From contig JAWZYU010000025.1 in assembly GCA_038380435.1 (NCBI GenBank), positions 28,496,707 through 28,560,706 on the forward strand: a stretch of 64,000 nucleotides of DNA. Reading direction: 5' to 3'. The translations under genes were made by a program, and so were the position numbers. Below are positions 41,756 through 52,764 of this stretch, piece by piece; the first letter of the stretch is position 1; each line of letters opens with the position of its first letter. The notes under the pieces are model-generated. The model searched no databases. It was given only the letters and a program-made list of their open reading frames with translations, and had not been told where the DNA came from. This DNA is from Ryuthela nishihirai. Its lineage: Eukaryota > Arthropoda > Arachnida > Araneae > Heptathelidae.

Positions 41756-41815
41756 AAAATTTCGCCGACATACGGGATTCGAACCCGCATCTCTCCAGAA
41801 ACATGCCAGAGTATT
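41756..41815 (-). ncRNA. tRNA-like module in palindrome arm (left, minus)
   Basis: The complement reads CTCTGGCATGTTTCTGGAGA, then GATGCGGGTTCGAATCCCGT and ATGTCGGCGAA. It has a clear T arm and B box. The D-arm half is disrupted. One of four related modules, two per arm. Confidence 0.5.
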
Positions 41816-42088
41816 CGAACATGTTGAACTAATGCAGTCTCAGTCTTTTTTCCACTAATAATGACTATCACTCTTCCTGTGAATTTTGGACGCCTCCTTA
41901 TGGCGCCATCTATGATATCGGATGGCAACTATTCTTTTTTACTGCTCTGAGTAAGATGGAAATAAATAATGAAGTCAAATCACGCTATTTAGCGTTATTA
42001 ATGATTTAAACAGTATTTGATAATCTCAGCGTCACCTGTAGACGTTTAAACGTCTCTAAATCAATAAATGTTTTTTCTGAAAAAAGCC

Positions 42089-42165
42089 GGCGTTAGTTCA
42101 ACAGGTAACATACTCTGGCATGTTTCTGGAAACATGTGGGTTCGAATACAGTATGTCGGCAAAAT
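42089..42165 (+). ncRNA. tRNA-like module in palindrome arm (left, plus)
   Basis: GCCGGCGTTAGTTCAACAGG, then CATACTCTGGCATGTTTCTG, GTGGGTTCGAATACAG and TATGTCGGC. The acceptor ends can pair (GCCGGC with GTCGGC), so the outline of a 75-nt tRNA is kept. The anticodon loop is irregular. Probably a SINE head or tRNA pseudogene. Confidence 0.5.
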
Positions 42166-42523
42166 TTTCTTCCACAAAAATATAAATATTTACATTTTTC
42201 GAATCCCCATCAGTTGGAATTTCCAGTGTTATAGAGTGCTAAAGGCAGTAAATAAAAACTACAAAGGCGACCTCTAGCGACGGAAAAAAGATGGAAAACA
42301 CCAAATCTTCATATAAATATTGCAAACGATCTATTTTTGCGAGAAACTTAAATTTTTGGTCATAGAGTGTAATGGTCAAGTGGTTTACATTAATATTAAA
42401 GATTTGTCCCGTGGGTAAAATGCAATTTTTCTGCTTTAAGAGATAAATGAAAAACTTTTTTTTTCCACATTACAGGTACTAATAAAATATTAATAGTTTA
42501 TTTTCTCAATTATACAGTAGTTT

Positions 42524-42733
42524 AGCCGTCCCGCGGCCGAGTGGTTAGCGCGCTTGGCTACTGATCTACGGGACCTGGGTTCGAGCCCCGGGTAAGGCAT
42601 GGATGTTCGTGTTGTTTTCTGCTGAGGTCCTGCCATCCTCTCAGAACTTCTACTGTGGCATATAAATTGACAGGCTCCTGTCAGACCTCTGTGGCAAGCA
42701 GCTGCTTGAGGGGGTATTTATATTTTTTATTTA
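42524..42733 (+). mobile_element. SINE-B copy, full length, 14-bp target duplication
   Basis: GCCGTCCCGCGGCCGAGTGG start, B box GGGTTCGAGCCCC, then the same body as the copy at 36,776. TTATACAGTAGTTT on both sides (42,510-42,523; 42,734-42,747). The right palindrome arm has the empty site (about 45,855-45,880), so it inserted after the inverted duplication. Confidence 0.92.
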
Positions 42734-42889
42734 TTATACAGTAGTTTGAATTTCCACTGTCAGAGGGTACTGAAAGTGTAATATAACTAGAAGACGAATA
42801 TCGCCTCTGGCGCATATGGGAATATCATTTTCAAAGAGAATGAAGTTCTTCCTCAGTCAAGTTTTTCACTCTTTAAAAGTTTTAATTAA

Positions 42890-43012
42890 GGTTGTTCGTT
42901 TTGTTTCTCTGCTGAGGTCCCCCCATCCTCATGGATCTTCTACTATGGCGTAAAAACTGACAGGCTGCTGACAGACCTCTGTACAAGCAGCTGCTTCAGG
43001 TGATAATTATTT
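42890..43012 (+). mobile_element. SINE-B copy, 5'-truncated (left arm)
   Basis: From GTTCGTTTTGTTTCTCTGCT to CAAGCAGCTGCTTCAGG and a short A/T tail. Its mirror is in the right arm (45,368-45,710), so it predates the palindrome. Confidence 0.85.
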
Positions 43013-44175
43013 ATTTTTAATGTATGATGTGAGAAATGCACACAGTAGTATTTTATTACTAATTGTAAAACATAAAAAAATTTGTGTTTTAGTTCTTAAA
43101 TTTAAAAAGTTGCTTTTCTCTCGTTTCTCTGAAAATAGTTGGCAGATCATTGCTGTCAATGGAAGTTCTACCATAAGAGAACTCTACACGCTAAAATTTC
43201 TACCATAAACAGATCGCTTGAAACACTCGTTAAAGGTTTTTCAGTTTCGTTATTTAGTGATCTTAAATGATATAAATTAAAACTACCTCTGAAAATGCGA
43301 ATTACATTTCATTAGTAACCAACTAAAAAAAAAAATTCCAATTATCTCTCAAAACAAAGCCGCTCCGTTTCTTACCTACCTTGGGCTTAGGATCAACTCA
43401 TTGTTGTCAATGGAATTTTCAAGATTGTCACATTCCACGACCAAAATTTCGAATTTCTAGCATAACTACATCGTTTGCAATATTCATTTTAATTTTGGGA
43501 TTTTTCAAATTTTTTCACCTTTAGAGGGCGCAGTAATAGCTTTCCAGAAATTCGCAAAATGCAAACTGTAATATTTTATCAATACCTGTCGAACACAAAA
43601 AGAATTTTTAATATATCTCTAAAAACACACTTTTCTGTTTAAAAAAAAAAAGTTGCATTCACCTCCCCCCTGGGTCTAAAGGGTCAAGTGATTGCTGCCA
43701 ATGGTAACCTCATAACCTTCACATTTCAACACCAAAATCTCAAACTTCTAACATAAATACATTGTTTGGAATATTCGTTTGATATTTTGGAGTTTTCAAA
43801 ATTTTCCACCGTTAGAGGGCGCAGTTATAACTTTTGGCAGATTCGAAAAATGCAAATCGTAATATATCATTAATACCTCTCTAACACAAAAAGTATTTTT
43901 TATTTATCTGTATAAACAAATAAGTTTTTTGTCTGAAGACGTACAGAAAATAAAGCGTAATTATACCTTTTTTTTTTTTAAAAAGCGCTAAAATTTACTT
44001 TTTATTATTTTAGCTGTTTTCTAAAGTGCTTCCAATCACGAACACTGAAGTCTGTATCAAATATTACCCTAACCTTTTCCAGAATCCATAAGTACCGTTC
44101 AATACCATTCAGCTATGCACGTTAAACAATCTAAGCGACGACAAAACATGGCGTCCAATATTGAGATGGCCAACC

Positions 44176-44202
44176 ACTACCTATATAGGGCCTCTAAGTA
44201 GA
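44176..44202. other. Centre of the large palindrome
   Basis: A 27-bp spacer between TTGAGATGGCCAACC (44,161-44,175) and its exact complement (44,203-44,217). It holds a small inner hairpin CCTCT-AAGT-AGAGG overlapping the right arm. Confidence 0.9.
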
Positions 44203-45367
44203 GGTTGGCCATCTCAAATTGAACGCCATGTTTTGTTGTCGCTCCTATTGTGTAGCGTGCATAGCTGAATGGTATTGCGCGGTACTTACGGATTCCGGAG
44301 AAGGGCAAGATAATATTTGATACAGATTTCAGTGTTAATGATTGGAAGCACTTTAGAAAACAGCTAAAAAAGGAAAAGTAAATTTTAGGTTTTTTTTTTA
44401 AAAAAAAGATATAATTTCGCTTTGTTGCTTGTCCGTCTGCAGACATCGACCTTTTTTTGTTTATACAGAAAAATAAAAATTTCTTTTTCTCTTAGATAGG
44501 AAATAATGATAAACTACGATTTACATTTTTCGAATCTCCCAAAAGTTATAACTGCGCCCTCTAACGGTGGAAAAATTTGAAAATTCCAAAATATCAAACG
44601 AATATTCCAAACGATGTAATTATGTTAGAAGTTTAAAATTTTGGTGTTGAAATGTGAAGATTATGAAGTTACCATTGGCAACAATCGCTTGACCCTTTAG
44701 ACCCAGATGGGGGGGGGGGGAGGTGAATGCACCTTTTTTTTGTTTTAACAGAAAAATGTATGTTTTTAGAGATAAAATTTCTTTTGGGATGGACAGGTAT
44801 TGATGAAATATTACAATTTGTATTTCGCGAATTTCCCAAAAGCTATAATTGCGCCCTCTAACGGTGGGAAAAAAATCAAAAAATCCCAAAGTTCAAAACG
44901 AAAATTGCAAACGATGTAGTTATGCTACAAATTTGAAATTTTGGTCGTGGAATCTGACAATTTTGAAAATTCCATTGACAACAATGAAACTAAGCCCAAA
45001 TTAGGTAAGAAACGTAACGGTTTTGTTTTAAGAGTTAATTGGAAATCTCTTTTTTAGTTGGTTACTAATGAAATGTACTTCGCATTTTCAAAGGTAATTT
45101 TAATTTATATCATTAGAGATCACTAAATATCGAAACTGCAAAACTTTTAACGAATGTTTCAAATGATCTGTTTATGGTAGAAATTTCGGCATGTAGAGTT
45201 CTGCTATGGTAGAAATTCCCCTCACAGCAATGTTCTGCCCACCATTTTCAGAGGAGCGAGAAAAAGCAACTTTTTATATTTAAGAACAAAAAGACAAATA
45301 CTTTTTATGTTTTATAATTACTAATAGAATAGTACTTTATGCATTTCCCCCCATCATACATTAAGAA

Positions 45368-45710
45368 ATAAATAACCCCTCAAGCAGCTGCTTGTACAGT
45401 CGCTCAAAAAAGTATCCGAACACTATAGTTGATTACAGAATTGAGAAAAAATATCTGGCAACGATTTTTTTAGAAATTAGTGATCTGGCAACCTTCGTGT
45501 CACGTGACACGAAGGATGCCAGATCACTAATTTCTAAAAAAAATCGTTGCCAGATATTTTTTCTGAATTCTGTAATCAATCATAGCGTTCGGATACTTTT
45601 TTGAGCGACTGTACAAAGGTCTGACAATGGTCTGTCAGTTTATACGCCATACTAGAAGGTCCATGAGGATGGCGGGATCTCAGTAGAAAAACAACACGAA
45701 CATCCATAAT
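45368..45710 (-). mobile_element. SINE-B copy, 5'-truncated, split by a MITE (right arm)
   Basis: The complement of CCCCTCAAGCAGCTGCTTG at 45,376-45,394, then the MITE, then AAAGGTCTGACAATGGTCTG to ACAACACGAACATCC. Mirror of 42,890-43,012. Confidence 0.85.
45397..45611. mobile_element. Fold-back Tc1/mariner-type MITE, copy 3, with empty-site evidence
   Basis: Ends CAGTCGCTCAAAAAAG and complement, flanked by TA. The mirrored sequence at about 42,994 reads CTCTGTACAAGCAGC, the same site with a single TA. This directly shows TA duplication and confirms the element ends. Confidence 0.93.
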
Positions 45711-46204
45711 TAAAACTTTGTATAATATACATTATGGCTTATGGACAAAGGGAGACTTCATTCACTTTGAAAATGAGATTCTCATATGCGCCAGTGTCGA
45801 TATGCGTTCTTCTAGTTATTTTACAACTTCAGTACCCTGACAGTAGAAATTCGAACTAGTGTGCAATTGAGAAAATAAACTGTTAATATTTTATTAGTAC
45901 CTGTAATGCGAAAAAAAAGTTTTTCATTTATCTGTTAAAGTTGCATTTTACCAACGGGACAAATCATTACTATTAGTGTAAACCCATTGACCATTACCAC
46001 TCTATGACCAGAAATTTTAAGTTTCTAACAAAAATAGATCGTTTGCAATATTTATGTAAAAATTTGGTATTTTCCAGCTTTTTCCCTCCGCTAGAGGTCG
46101 CCTTTCCAGTTTTTATTTACCACCTTTAGCACTGTCTAACACTGGCAATTCTAACTGATGAAGATTCGAAAAATGTAAATATTAATATTTTTGTGGAAAA
46201 TAAT

Positions 46205-46285
46205 ATCACCCTCATAAAGAATTCGAATACGTATATCTCCAGAAACATGCCAGAGTATTCTAACCAGTTGAACTAACGCCGGCTT
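46205..46285 (-). ncRNA. tRNA-like module in palindrome arm (right, minus)
   Basis: Mirror of 42,089-42,165. AATTCGAATACGTATATCTC, then CCAGAAACATGCCAGAGTAT and TGAACTAACGCCGGC. More decayed T arm than its partner. Confidence 0.45.
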
Positions 46286-46529
46286 TTTCCACAAGAAAAC
46301 ATTTATTGATTTATAGATGTTTAAGTGCCTACAGGTAACGCTGAGATTATCAAATATTGTTTAAATCATTGATAACGCTAAACGTGATGTGACTTCATTA
46401 TTTATTTCCATTTTACTCAGAGCACTGAAAACCCGAGGTCATAGATGGAAACCCTACCACCCGAGGTCATAGATGGCACCCAAAATTCACGGGAAGAGTG
46501 ATAGTCATTATTAGTGAAAAAAGACTGAG

Positions 46530-46607
46530 ACGGCATTAGTTCAACAGGTTTAGAATATTCTGGCATGTTTCTGGAGAGATACGGGTTCGAATCCCGTATG
46601 TCGGCGA
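46530..46607 (+). ncRNA. tRNA-like module in palindrome arm (right, plus)
   Basis: GCATTAGTTCAACAGG, TATTCTGGCATGTTTCTGGA, GATACGGGTTCGAATCCCGT and ATGTCGGCG. Perfect T arm. Mirror of 41,756-41,815. Confidence 0.5.
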
Positions 46608-46797
46608 ACTTTTTTGACAAAAACATTTATTGATTTATAGACGTTTAAACGTCTACAGGTAGCGCTGAGATTATAAAATATTGTTTAAATCATTAATATT
46701 TTGTTAGTGCATGAAAAACAATATATATATATAGTTTCGTTTATTTCTTAAAAAAAGTTTCATTTGCGCTCCCCTTTTTGGCTAAGACGGCAAAGTA

Positions 46798-47186
46798 GTT
46801 GTGTTGGGTTGTTTTACCTCTGAGCGGCACTTTTTTGCACACCATGGGCTAAATGGTCAGGTCACATGGACCCCTGAAGGCTCAGATAAAGTTGGGGGAG
46901 GGGACCCACTGGAACAGCTGTTGGGAGACAGATGGTAGCCTCCCGTCAAGGCCATCCAGCGTGTTCTTTAACGTGCACAGGGTATGTCTCTCCCGCACAC
47001 GGGCCACGGCTTAACGTCCCATCCGACGGACGGCTGTCTTTCCAAGCCCATCGGTGTCCTCTACTGACCGTGGGCAGGGCGGGGAATTTTGCGGAGATAA
47101 ATCTCAACGCTGACCCAGGTGGGACTAGAACCTGGGAACTACAGATTTTGAGCCTGGAGCGCTACCGACTGAGCCACCCCCACCCC
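46798..47186 (-). mobile_element. SINE-A copy, full length, 11-bp target duplication
   Basis: ACGGCAAAGTA on both sides (46,787-46,797; 47,187-47,197). Only in the right palindrome arm, so younger than the inverted duplication. Confidence 0.93.
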
Positions 47187-47599
47187 ACGGCAAAGTACTT
47201 ATTGCCATTATAAACCTTCTGACCATAACCCTATACTACCAAAATTTCAGATTTCATGTGTAAATAGTTTGTTTACTAAAATTTCAAACGAATATTAAAT
47301 TTTCCATCTTTTCCCATCGCTAGAGGGCGCTTCCCTACTAAAGCTATTAAAATTTTTCAAAATTACGAATCGCAATATTTGTTGACATCTATCCAACCCA
47401 AAAAGAATTTTTCACTTAGCTCTAAAAGTAAAAAAAGAAACTGATTATCTATAGACAGACAGACGAACAAATATTAGCATAGGCAGACGGCAAAGTGAAA
47501 CATTAGCTCGTTTTCCAAACGAATCTTAAAAGAAATATTTTGTTGGTTTTCAGGTAGCTCGTTTCTTTTTTGCAGCCGATTGCCGTCTTCTGATGGAGT

Positions 47600-47674
47600 T
47601 TATCGGAAAGAAATATTCATTAATTTATTCCTCTGAGTGAAATTTTTACACCCAAATGCAGCGCAGTGAAGCAT
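47600..47674 (-). pseudogene. THAP zinc-finger start, truncated (right arm)
   Basis: MLHCAAFGCKNFTQRNKLMN then ISFR and a stop. Mirror copy of 41,047-41,163. Further left, frames with PSEDGN and LQK and KPTK match the left copy. The different stop positions in the two arms show independent decay after duplication. Confidence 0.6.
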
Positions 47675-47881
47675 TCATAAAATATGACAGCTTTTATAGA
47701 CAAAAAATGTGGTAGAAATATATAAAACTATAACAACTGAGAAGTTTTTAACTTGATACATACACTAACTCGTAGGTTTTCGTCTCACGGTACGACAAAA
47801 CATGGCGCCCATAAACCACGTGACTCAATCAACCAATGGCAGTGAATCACCGAGATGGCCAGCTCTAACTATACAGGACCA

Positions 47882-48573
47882 CTAATTCGAACAATATTAA
47901 TTAAAAAGCAGAATGAAATCGTATAAAGGTTGGGATCAAAGTTAAACTTTTTTGGGTTCTACTTCATTACTATATCGCTTTGGAAAAAATAAAAACCAGC
48001 TGATTACATTGCTTCCATCTTAAATTAATAGAGTTAATTAACGTATTTAAAGAAGTAGGCCAATAAGATCAGTTACTTACTCAGCCGAAGGTTTCGTGCA
48101 AATGATGCATCAATTGAACGAAAATAGAGAATATAGGTTGAAATTCGACAGGAGTTGATCAAGTTGTTTAATTCGTGAACTTTATCAATATATAAATTTG
48201 CAAAACCGTTCAAAAAATATTTTTTTTTTACTAGAGATGATTCAAGTATTTCATAGTTTTATTATATACAGTAATATAATTCAAGAGATTTTTAAAGGAA
48301 AAAAATCTTTTTCCCCACAATACAAAGGACTGATTTCACCAAAAAGCTTTATCTACTTTATACTAGTTTGTTGTATAATATACATTATGGCTTATGGCAT
48401 AATAATTAATAATATTTGGTAGTGGGCTCAAAAATGGCGCTTTAGTATTTGGAAGTTAAAAATCTAACTTGATATATTGATGGGCTAAAAATATAAATTT
48501 AACAATTTTAAAAATACTAATCTTCCTATCTGCACCCTAAAGAGTAAAAAAAAAAATTAAGCATACTAATAGG
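47882..48573. other. Unassigned AT-rich sequence with short shared blocks
   Basis: TTGTATAATATACATTATGG at 48,371 is also at 45,718, followed by CTTATGG in both. CTTCCTATCTGCACCCTAAA at about 48,522 is shared with 26,352 (see the SINE flank finding). Otherwise nothing recognised. Confidence 0.55.
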
Positions 48574-48948
48574 GTTGGGTTGTTTTATCTCTGAGCGCAC
48601 TTTTTTGCACACCATGGGTTAAATGGCTAGGTCACAAGGACCCCGAAGGCTCAGAGAAGGTTGGGGGAGGAGACCCACTGGAACTGGACAGTTGGGTGAG
48701 AGAGATGGTAGCCTCCCGTCAAGGCCATCCAACGTGTTCAGAGTATGGCTCTCCCGCACACGGGACCACGGCTTAACTTCCCATCCGACGGACGACGGAC
48801 TTTCCAAGCCCATCGGTGTCCCCTACTGACCGTGGGCAGGGCGGGGAATTTTGCGGAGATAAATCTCAACGCTGACCCAGCTGGGACTAGAACCTGGGAA
48901 CTACAGATTACGAGCCTGGCGCACTACCGACTGAGCCACCCCCGCCCC
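48574..48948 (-). mobile_element. SINE-A copy, full length, 11-bp target duplication
   Basis: CATACTAATAG (48,563-48,573) and CATACCAATAG (48,949-48,959). The body has a small rearrangement (GAACTGGACAGTTGGGTGAG) and lacks the TTTAACGTGCA step. Confidence 0.9.
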
Positions 48949-48954
48949 CATACC

Positions 48955-49336
48955 AATAGGAAAAAACACACTAAATTCTTATTTATTTCAAAGTTTCTCC
49001 ACCATCAGAGGGAACAATTTGAATTGATAGATTCGAAGGTGTAAAATAGTAGTAATTTATCAATACCATTCCGACCCAAAAATATTTTTAATTTATCTCT
49101 AAAAAAATGATGTCTTAAAATAAAATAATTGGGTTTTCCCACCCAACTCCTCTGAGGGTAAGGGTAAAAAAAAAATGTTTTCAAGGCAAATTTTGTGGCT
49201 TTCACATTTCACCACCAAAATATCAAATTTCTAAACATGATTACTTCGCTTGCAATATTTGTTGAACTTTTGCCATTTCAAGCTCTTTTCACTGTTAAAT
49301 GGTGTAATTAACAGCTATTGGGAGATTTGAAAGCGA
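48955..49336 (-). repeat. Dispersed copy of the palindrome-family repeat
   Basis: TTTCTCCACCATCAGAGGG, ATCAATACCATTCCGACCC, TTTCACATTTCACCACCAAA and TGCAATATTTGTTGAA follow the module order seen in 43.4-44.1 kb (TTTTTCACCTTTAGAGGGCG, ATCAATACCTGTCGAACAC), but diverged. A SINE-A follows it. Confidence 0.6.
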
Positions 49337-49723
49337 GGGTTGGATTGTTTTACCTCTGAGCGGCACTTTTTTGCACACCATGGGCTAAATGGCCAGGTCA
49401 CATGAACCCCGAAGGCTCAGAGAAGGTTGGGGGAGGGGACCCACTGGAACAGCTGTTGGGAGACAGATGGTAGCCTCCCGTCAAGGCCATCCAGCGTGTT
49501 CTTTAACGTGCACAGGGTACGTCTCTCCCGCACACGGGGCCACGGCTTAACGTCCCATCCGACGAACGGCGGCCTTTCCAAGCCCATCGGTGTCCCCTAC
49601 TGACCGTAAGCAGGGCGGGGAATTTTTGCGGAAATAAATCTCAACGCTGACCCAGCTGGGACTCGAACCTGAAAACTACAGATTAGGAGCCTGGCGCGCT
49701 ACCGACAGAGCAACCCCCGCCCC
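49337..49723 (-). mobile_element. SINE-A copy, full length
   Basis: From GGTTGGATTGTTTTACC to CCCCGCCCC. Substitutions in the head (GACAGAGCAACC) weaken the A box. Confidence 0.9.
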
Positions 49724-50072
49724 AACAGATAAATGACAAAGTGAAAATATTAGTTCTTTTGTTTTTCGATAACGAGTTAAAAAATGGAACTCCAAATGGT
49801 GGATGATCTCCAAATATAAGTTGATATATGGGGAGCTGAAAATGGTGTTTAATTTTGGAGGAGGTCAATAACGGAGCTTGATTGATTTGCATTACTTTAT
49901 ATTATTTTAAACAGTTTCTACAATCGAAAGAAATTTTAAATTACTACATGACGGGCTTATAAATTTTCGTTAAAGAATCGCGAATATAGAGGTTTAATGA
50001 AATAAAAATATTATTTTTGCTATTGTTAATATATAAAATATGTTTTGTAAGTTAAATTACTAATGGAAAATT
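49724..50072. other. Unassigned AT-rich sequence
   Basis: Nothing recognised. Confidence 0.5.
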
Positions 50073-50375
50073 ATCTCCGCAAAATTCCCCGCCCTGCCCA
50101 CGGTCAGTAGGGGACACCGATGGGCTTAGAAAGGCCGCCGTCCGTCGGATGGGACGTTAAGCCGTGGCCTCGTGTACGGGAGAGCCATACCCTGTGCACG
50201 TTAAAGAACACGCTGGATGGCCTTGACGGGAGGCTATCATCTGTCTCCCAACAGCTGTTCCAGTGGGTCCCCTCCCCCAACCTTCTCTGAGCCTTCAGGG
50301 TCCATGTGACCTGGCCATTTAGCCCATGGTGTGCAAAAAAGTGCCGCTCAGAGGTAACACAACCCAACCCAACAA
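50073..50375 (+). mobile_element. SINE-A copy, 5'-truncated, with target duplication
   Basis: Begins at TTATCTCCGCAAAATTCC, so the tRNA-like head is missing, and ends AACACAACCCAACCCAAC. ACTAATGGAAA flanks both sides (50,061-50,071; 50,377-50,387). Confidence 0.92.
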
Positions 50376-50989
50376 CTAATGGAAATCGCACAATAAAATT
50401 ATATTTAAATTTTTAATAACATAATACTATGTTTAAAAATGCACAATGCGCTTAAATTTCGTTTACCAATTGCCACTCTGTTCTCAATTTCTTCAAAGTT
50501 TACTTATTTATAGGACTTGAGTCACAAACTTTACTTCACATTCGAAGGACGTTCCAGGGGGGGGGATCCCCCATTTCTATTATTATTTTTAGCAATTGGG
50601 AAACGCTGCTATTATTCTCGTCTTATTCTAGGACTTCCCCCCTCCCACGAAAACTAAATCCTTGGTACCTGTCTGGCCCATACCATAAGGTTCAAAGAAT
50701 AATTAAGCACATAAAAGCCATATACGTTCACTAAAATAGAGTTTTCCCCCATGGGTAAAGCAGCTAAGAATTATAATTTTTTTTCCTGCAAAATTTGTTA
50801 ATATTTTCGCTGACGTAAATTAATGAACCCATGTTTTCTGAAATATGCACTTTCCCCAAGAGAGAATTTTTTTTAAGTCCTCCTTTTCCCCTTCCTTTGC
50901 TACGCTAATTCTTTCATGATAATATCACTTTAAATGATGTGATATTGCGTTCAGTCATTACATATCACCTTGTCACAGAAGTTGATTCA
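50376..50989. other. Unassigned sequence
   Basis: A G-run at 50,557-50,566 and C/T-rich patches. No gene or repeat recognised. Confidence 0.5.
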
Positions 50990-51345
50990 AGTTGGTAGCG
51001 CACCAGAATCGTAATCTGTAGTTCCTAGGTTCGAGTCCTAACTGGGTCAGCGTTGAGATTTAACTCCGCAAAAACTCCCTCCCTGCCCCCGGTTAGTAGG
51101 GGACACCGATGTGCTTGGAAAGGCCGCCGTCTGTCGGATGGAGCGTTAAGCCGTGACCCCGTGTGCGGGAGAACCACACCCTGTGCACATTAAAGAACAC
51201 AGTGGATGGTCTTGACGGTAGGCTACTATCCGTCTTCTGACGGCTGTCCCGTGGTTCAGCTCCCCTCTCTGAAACCTTGGGGTCGTTGTGATTTTCCCAT
51301 TTTGCCATTTGTATGCAAAAAAAGTGACCTCGAAAGATAAGAATT
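50990..51345 (+). mobile_element. SINE-A copy, old subfamily, diverged
   Basis: TTGGTAGCGCACCAGAATCG start. The 3' third differs from the main family (AAACCTTGGGGTCGTTGTGA, TTTTCCCATTTTGCC, GTGACCTCGAAAGATAA). It resembles the body at the end of the 52.8-54.3 kb array, so it may be an older SINE-A subfamily. Confidence 0.8.
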
Positions 51346-51675
51346 CTGACAAAGGGACTGAATTGTTTTATATGGCGTATCCCAAGGAAAGGATAGGGTC
51401 TCGCTTATTACCTCTCCCAGCCATAGAAAATGGAATTTGTATAACATATTTTTTAAGAAAATTTCGTAAAATCAAAAGTCAAACATGCCAATCTCCCCCC
51501 CCCCCCCCGCACCCACCCAATTCCACTGATTTCCACTGAACTCCCTCCACACACGCACAATTAAATTCAAACACGTTACCCACCTTCCGATGGAAATTTC
51601 TGGGTATAACACTGGAAGATTTGGTGAAAACTTGAACAAATGAAACTACCCTTTTTGTTGACTAACTATCTAAGT
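51346..51675. other. Unassigned sequence with C-run
   Basis: A C-rich tract at 51,495-51,510 followed by short CCAC-rich stretches. No gene seen. Confidence 0.5.
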
Positions 51676-52049
51676 AGGCGGGGGTGGCTCAGTCGGTAGC
51701 GCGCCAGGCTCGTAATCTATAGTTCCCAGGTTCGAGTCCTAACTGGGTCAGCGTTGAGATTTATCTCCGCAAAATTCCCGCCCTGCCCACGGTCAGTAGG
51801 GGACACCGATGGGCTTGGAAAGGCCGCCGTCCGTCGGATGGGACGTTAAGCCGTGGCCCCGTGTGCGGGAGAGCCATACCCTGTGCACGTTAAAGGACAC
51901 GCTAGATGGCCTTGACGGGAGGCTACCATCTGTCTCCCAACAGCTGTTCCAGTGGGTCCCCTTCTCTGAGTCTTCGGGGTCCATGTGACCTGGCCATTTA
52001 GCCCATGGTGTGCAAAAAGTGCCGCTCAGAGGTAAAACAACCCAACCCA
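51676..52049 (+). mobile_element. SINE-A copy, full length with one deletion
   Basis: GGCGGGGGTGGCTCAGTCGG start, CCAACCCAA end. It lacks the CTCCCCCAACC step (GTCCCCTTCTCTGAG). Confidence 0.92.
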
Positions 52050-52764
52050 AAAGAACTTCATTTTACGATATTCTTAACGATAAGAGTTTTTTTTTACCAA
52101 ACCTGTTTTTTCTCCACAGAAAGGTCAGTATCTTCAATTGCAAAATGTTTTGTCCTCAATCGCTTTCTCTGTTGGGGACAAAACATTGAATCTAGACAAT
52201 ATCCAGGCCTTCGAAAAAAGTTTCCAGGATGGCAAAGAGAGAAATGAAATAACAATCCCGTCTCCTTCGCGAGTGAAAAAGTTTACTTGATTCTCCAGTG
52301 TGCTTTCGTTTCTCTTTAATTGAATATTTTTTATTTCTTGGAGTTATTTTCGCTTTTCATCTGAGCCTAAGCCAAGGGAAAATGTTTCTTTTGTGATTAA
52401 ACTGTTTTCTTATTGACTAGCTAGAAGACGAGAGTTCAAAATAAAATCAGACTTTTATATTTTGTGCATTGGTTTACAATATATCGATTCAGTTCCACGT
52501 GGATTAAAGTAAAGCGCTTGTAAAAAATAGAATGAAGCCATTTCTTTTGATTTATCTCCGAGGATTGACAGGATCACAAAGAATTAATCCTGTCCAGTGA
52601 AGTAAAAACATACTGCTGTGAACCAAAAAAAAAAAGACAAACATCTGGGATGGTCAGGAGGATTCGTAAATGCAGTAGCTCACACCTCTTCTGGAGATTC
52701 CTTTTCTCCCCTTTTTAAAAGAAATAATTTCTTAATCCTTTGATGTTCTAACCAAAATGGGACC
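52050..52764. other. Unassigned AT-rich sequence
   Basis: About 715 bp, nothing recognised. Confidence 0.5.

Larger units (their letters stand above)
40845..44175 (+). repeat. Left arm of the large palindrome
   Basis: Matches 44,203-47,881 in inverted orientation along its whole length. Checkpoints left/right: GGTCCTGTATAGTTAGAG 40,845 / 47,881; CAGTTGTTATAGTTTTATAT near 40,985 / 47,735; GCGCCCTCTAGCGATGGG 41,440 / 47,335; GCGACCTCTAGCGACGG 42,268 / 46,095; AGAACTCTACACG 43,178 / 45,200; TTTAGAGGGCGCAG 43,525 / 44,855. It differs from the right arm by a SINE-B insertion at 42,524-42,733. Confidence 0.9.
44203..47881 (-). repeat. Right arm of the large palindrome
   Basis: Inverted copy of 40,845-44,175. 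The extra length is explained by a MITE (45,397-45,611) and a SINE-A (46,798-47,186). Once these and the left-arm SINE-B are removed, mirrored positions sum to nearly the same value throughout, so the arms are collinear. Confidence 0.9.
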
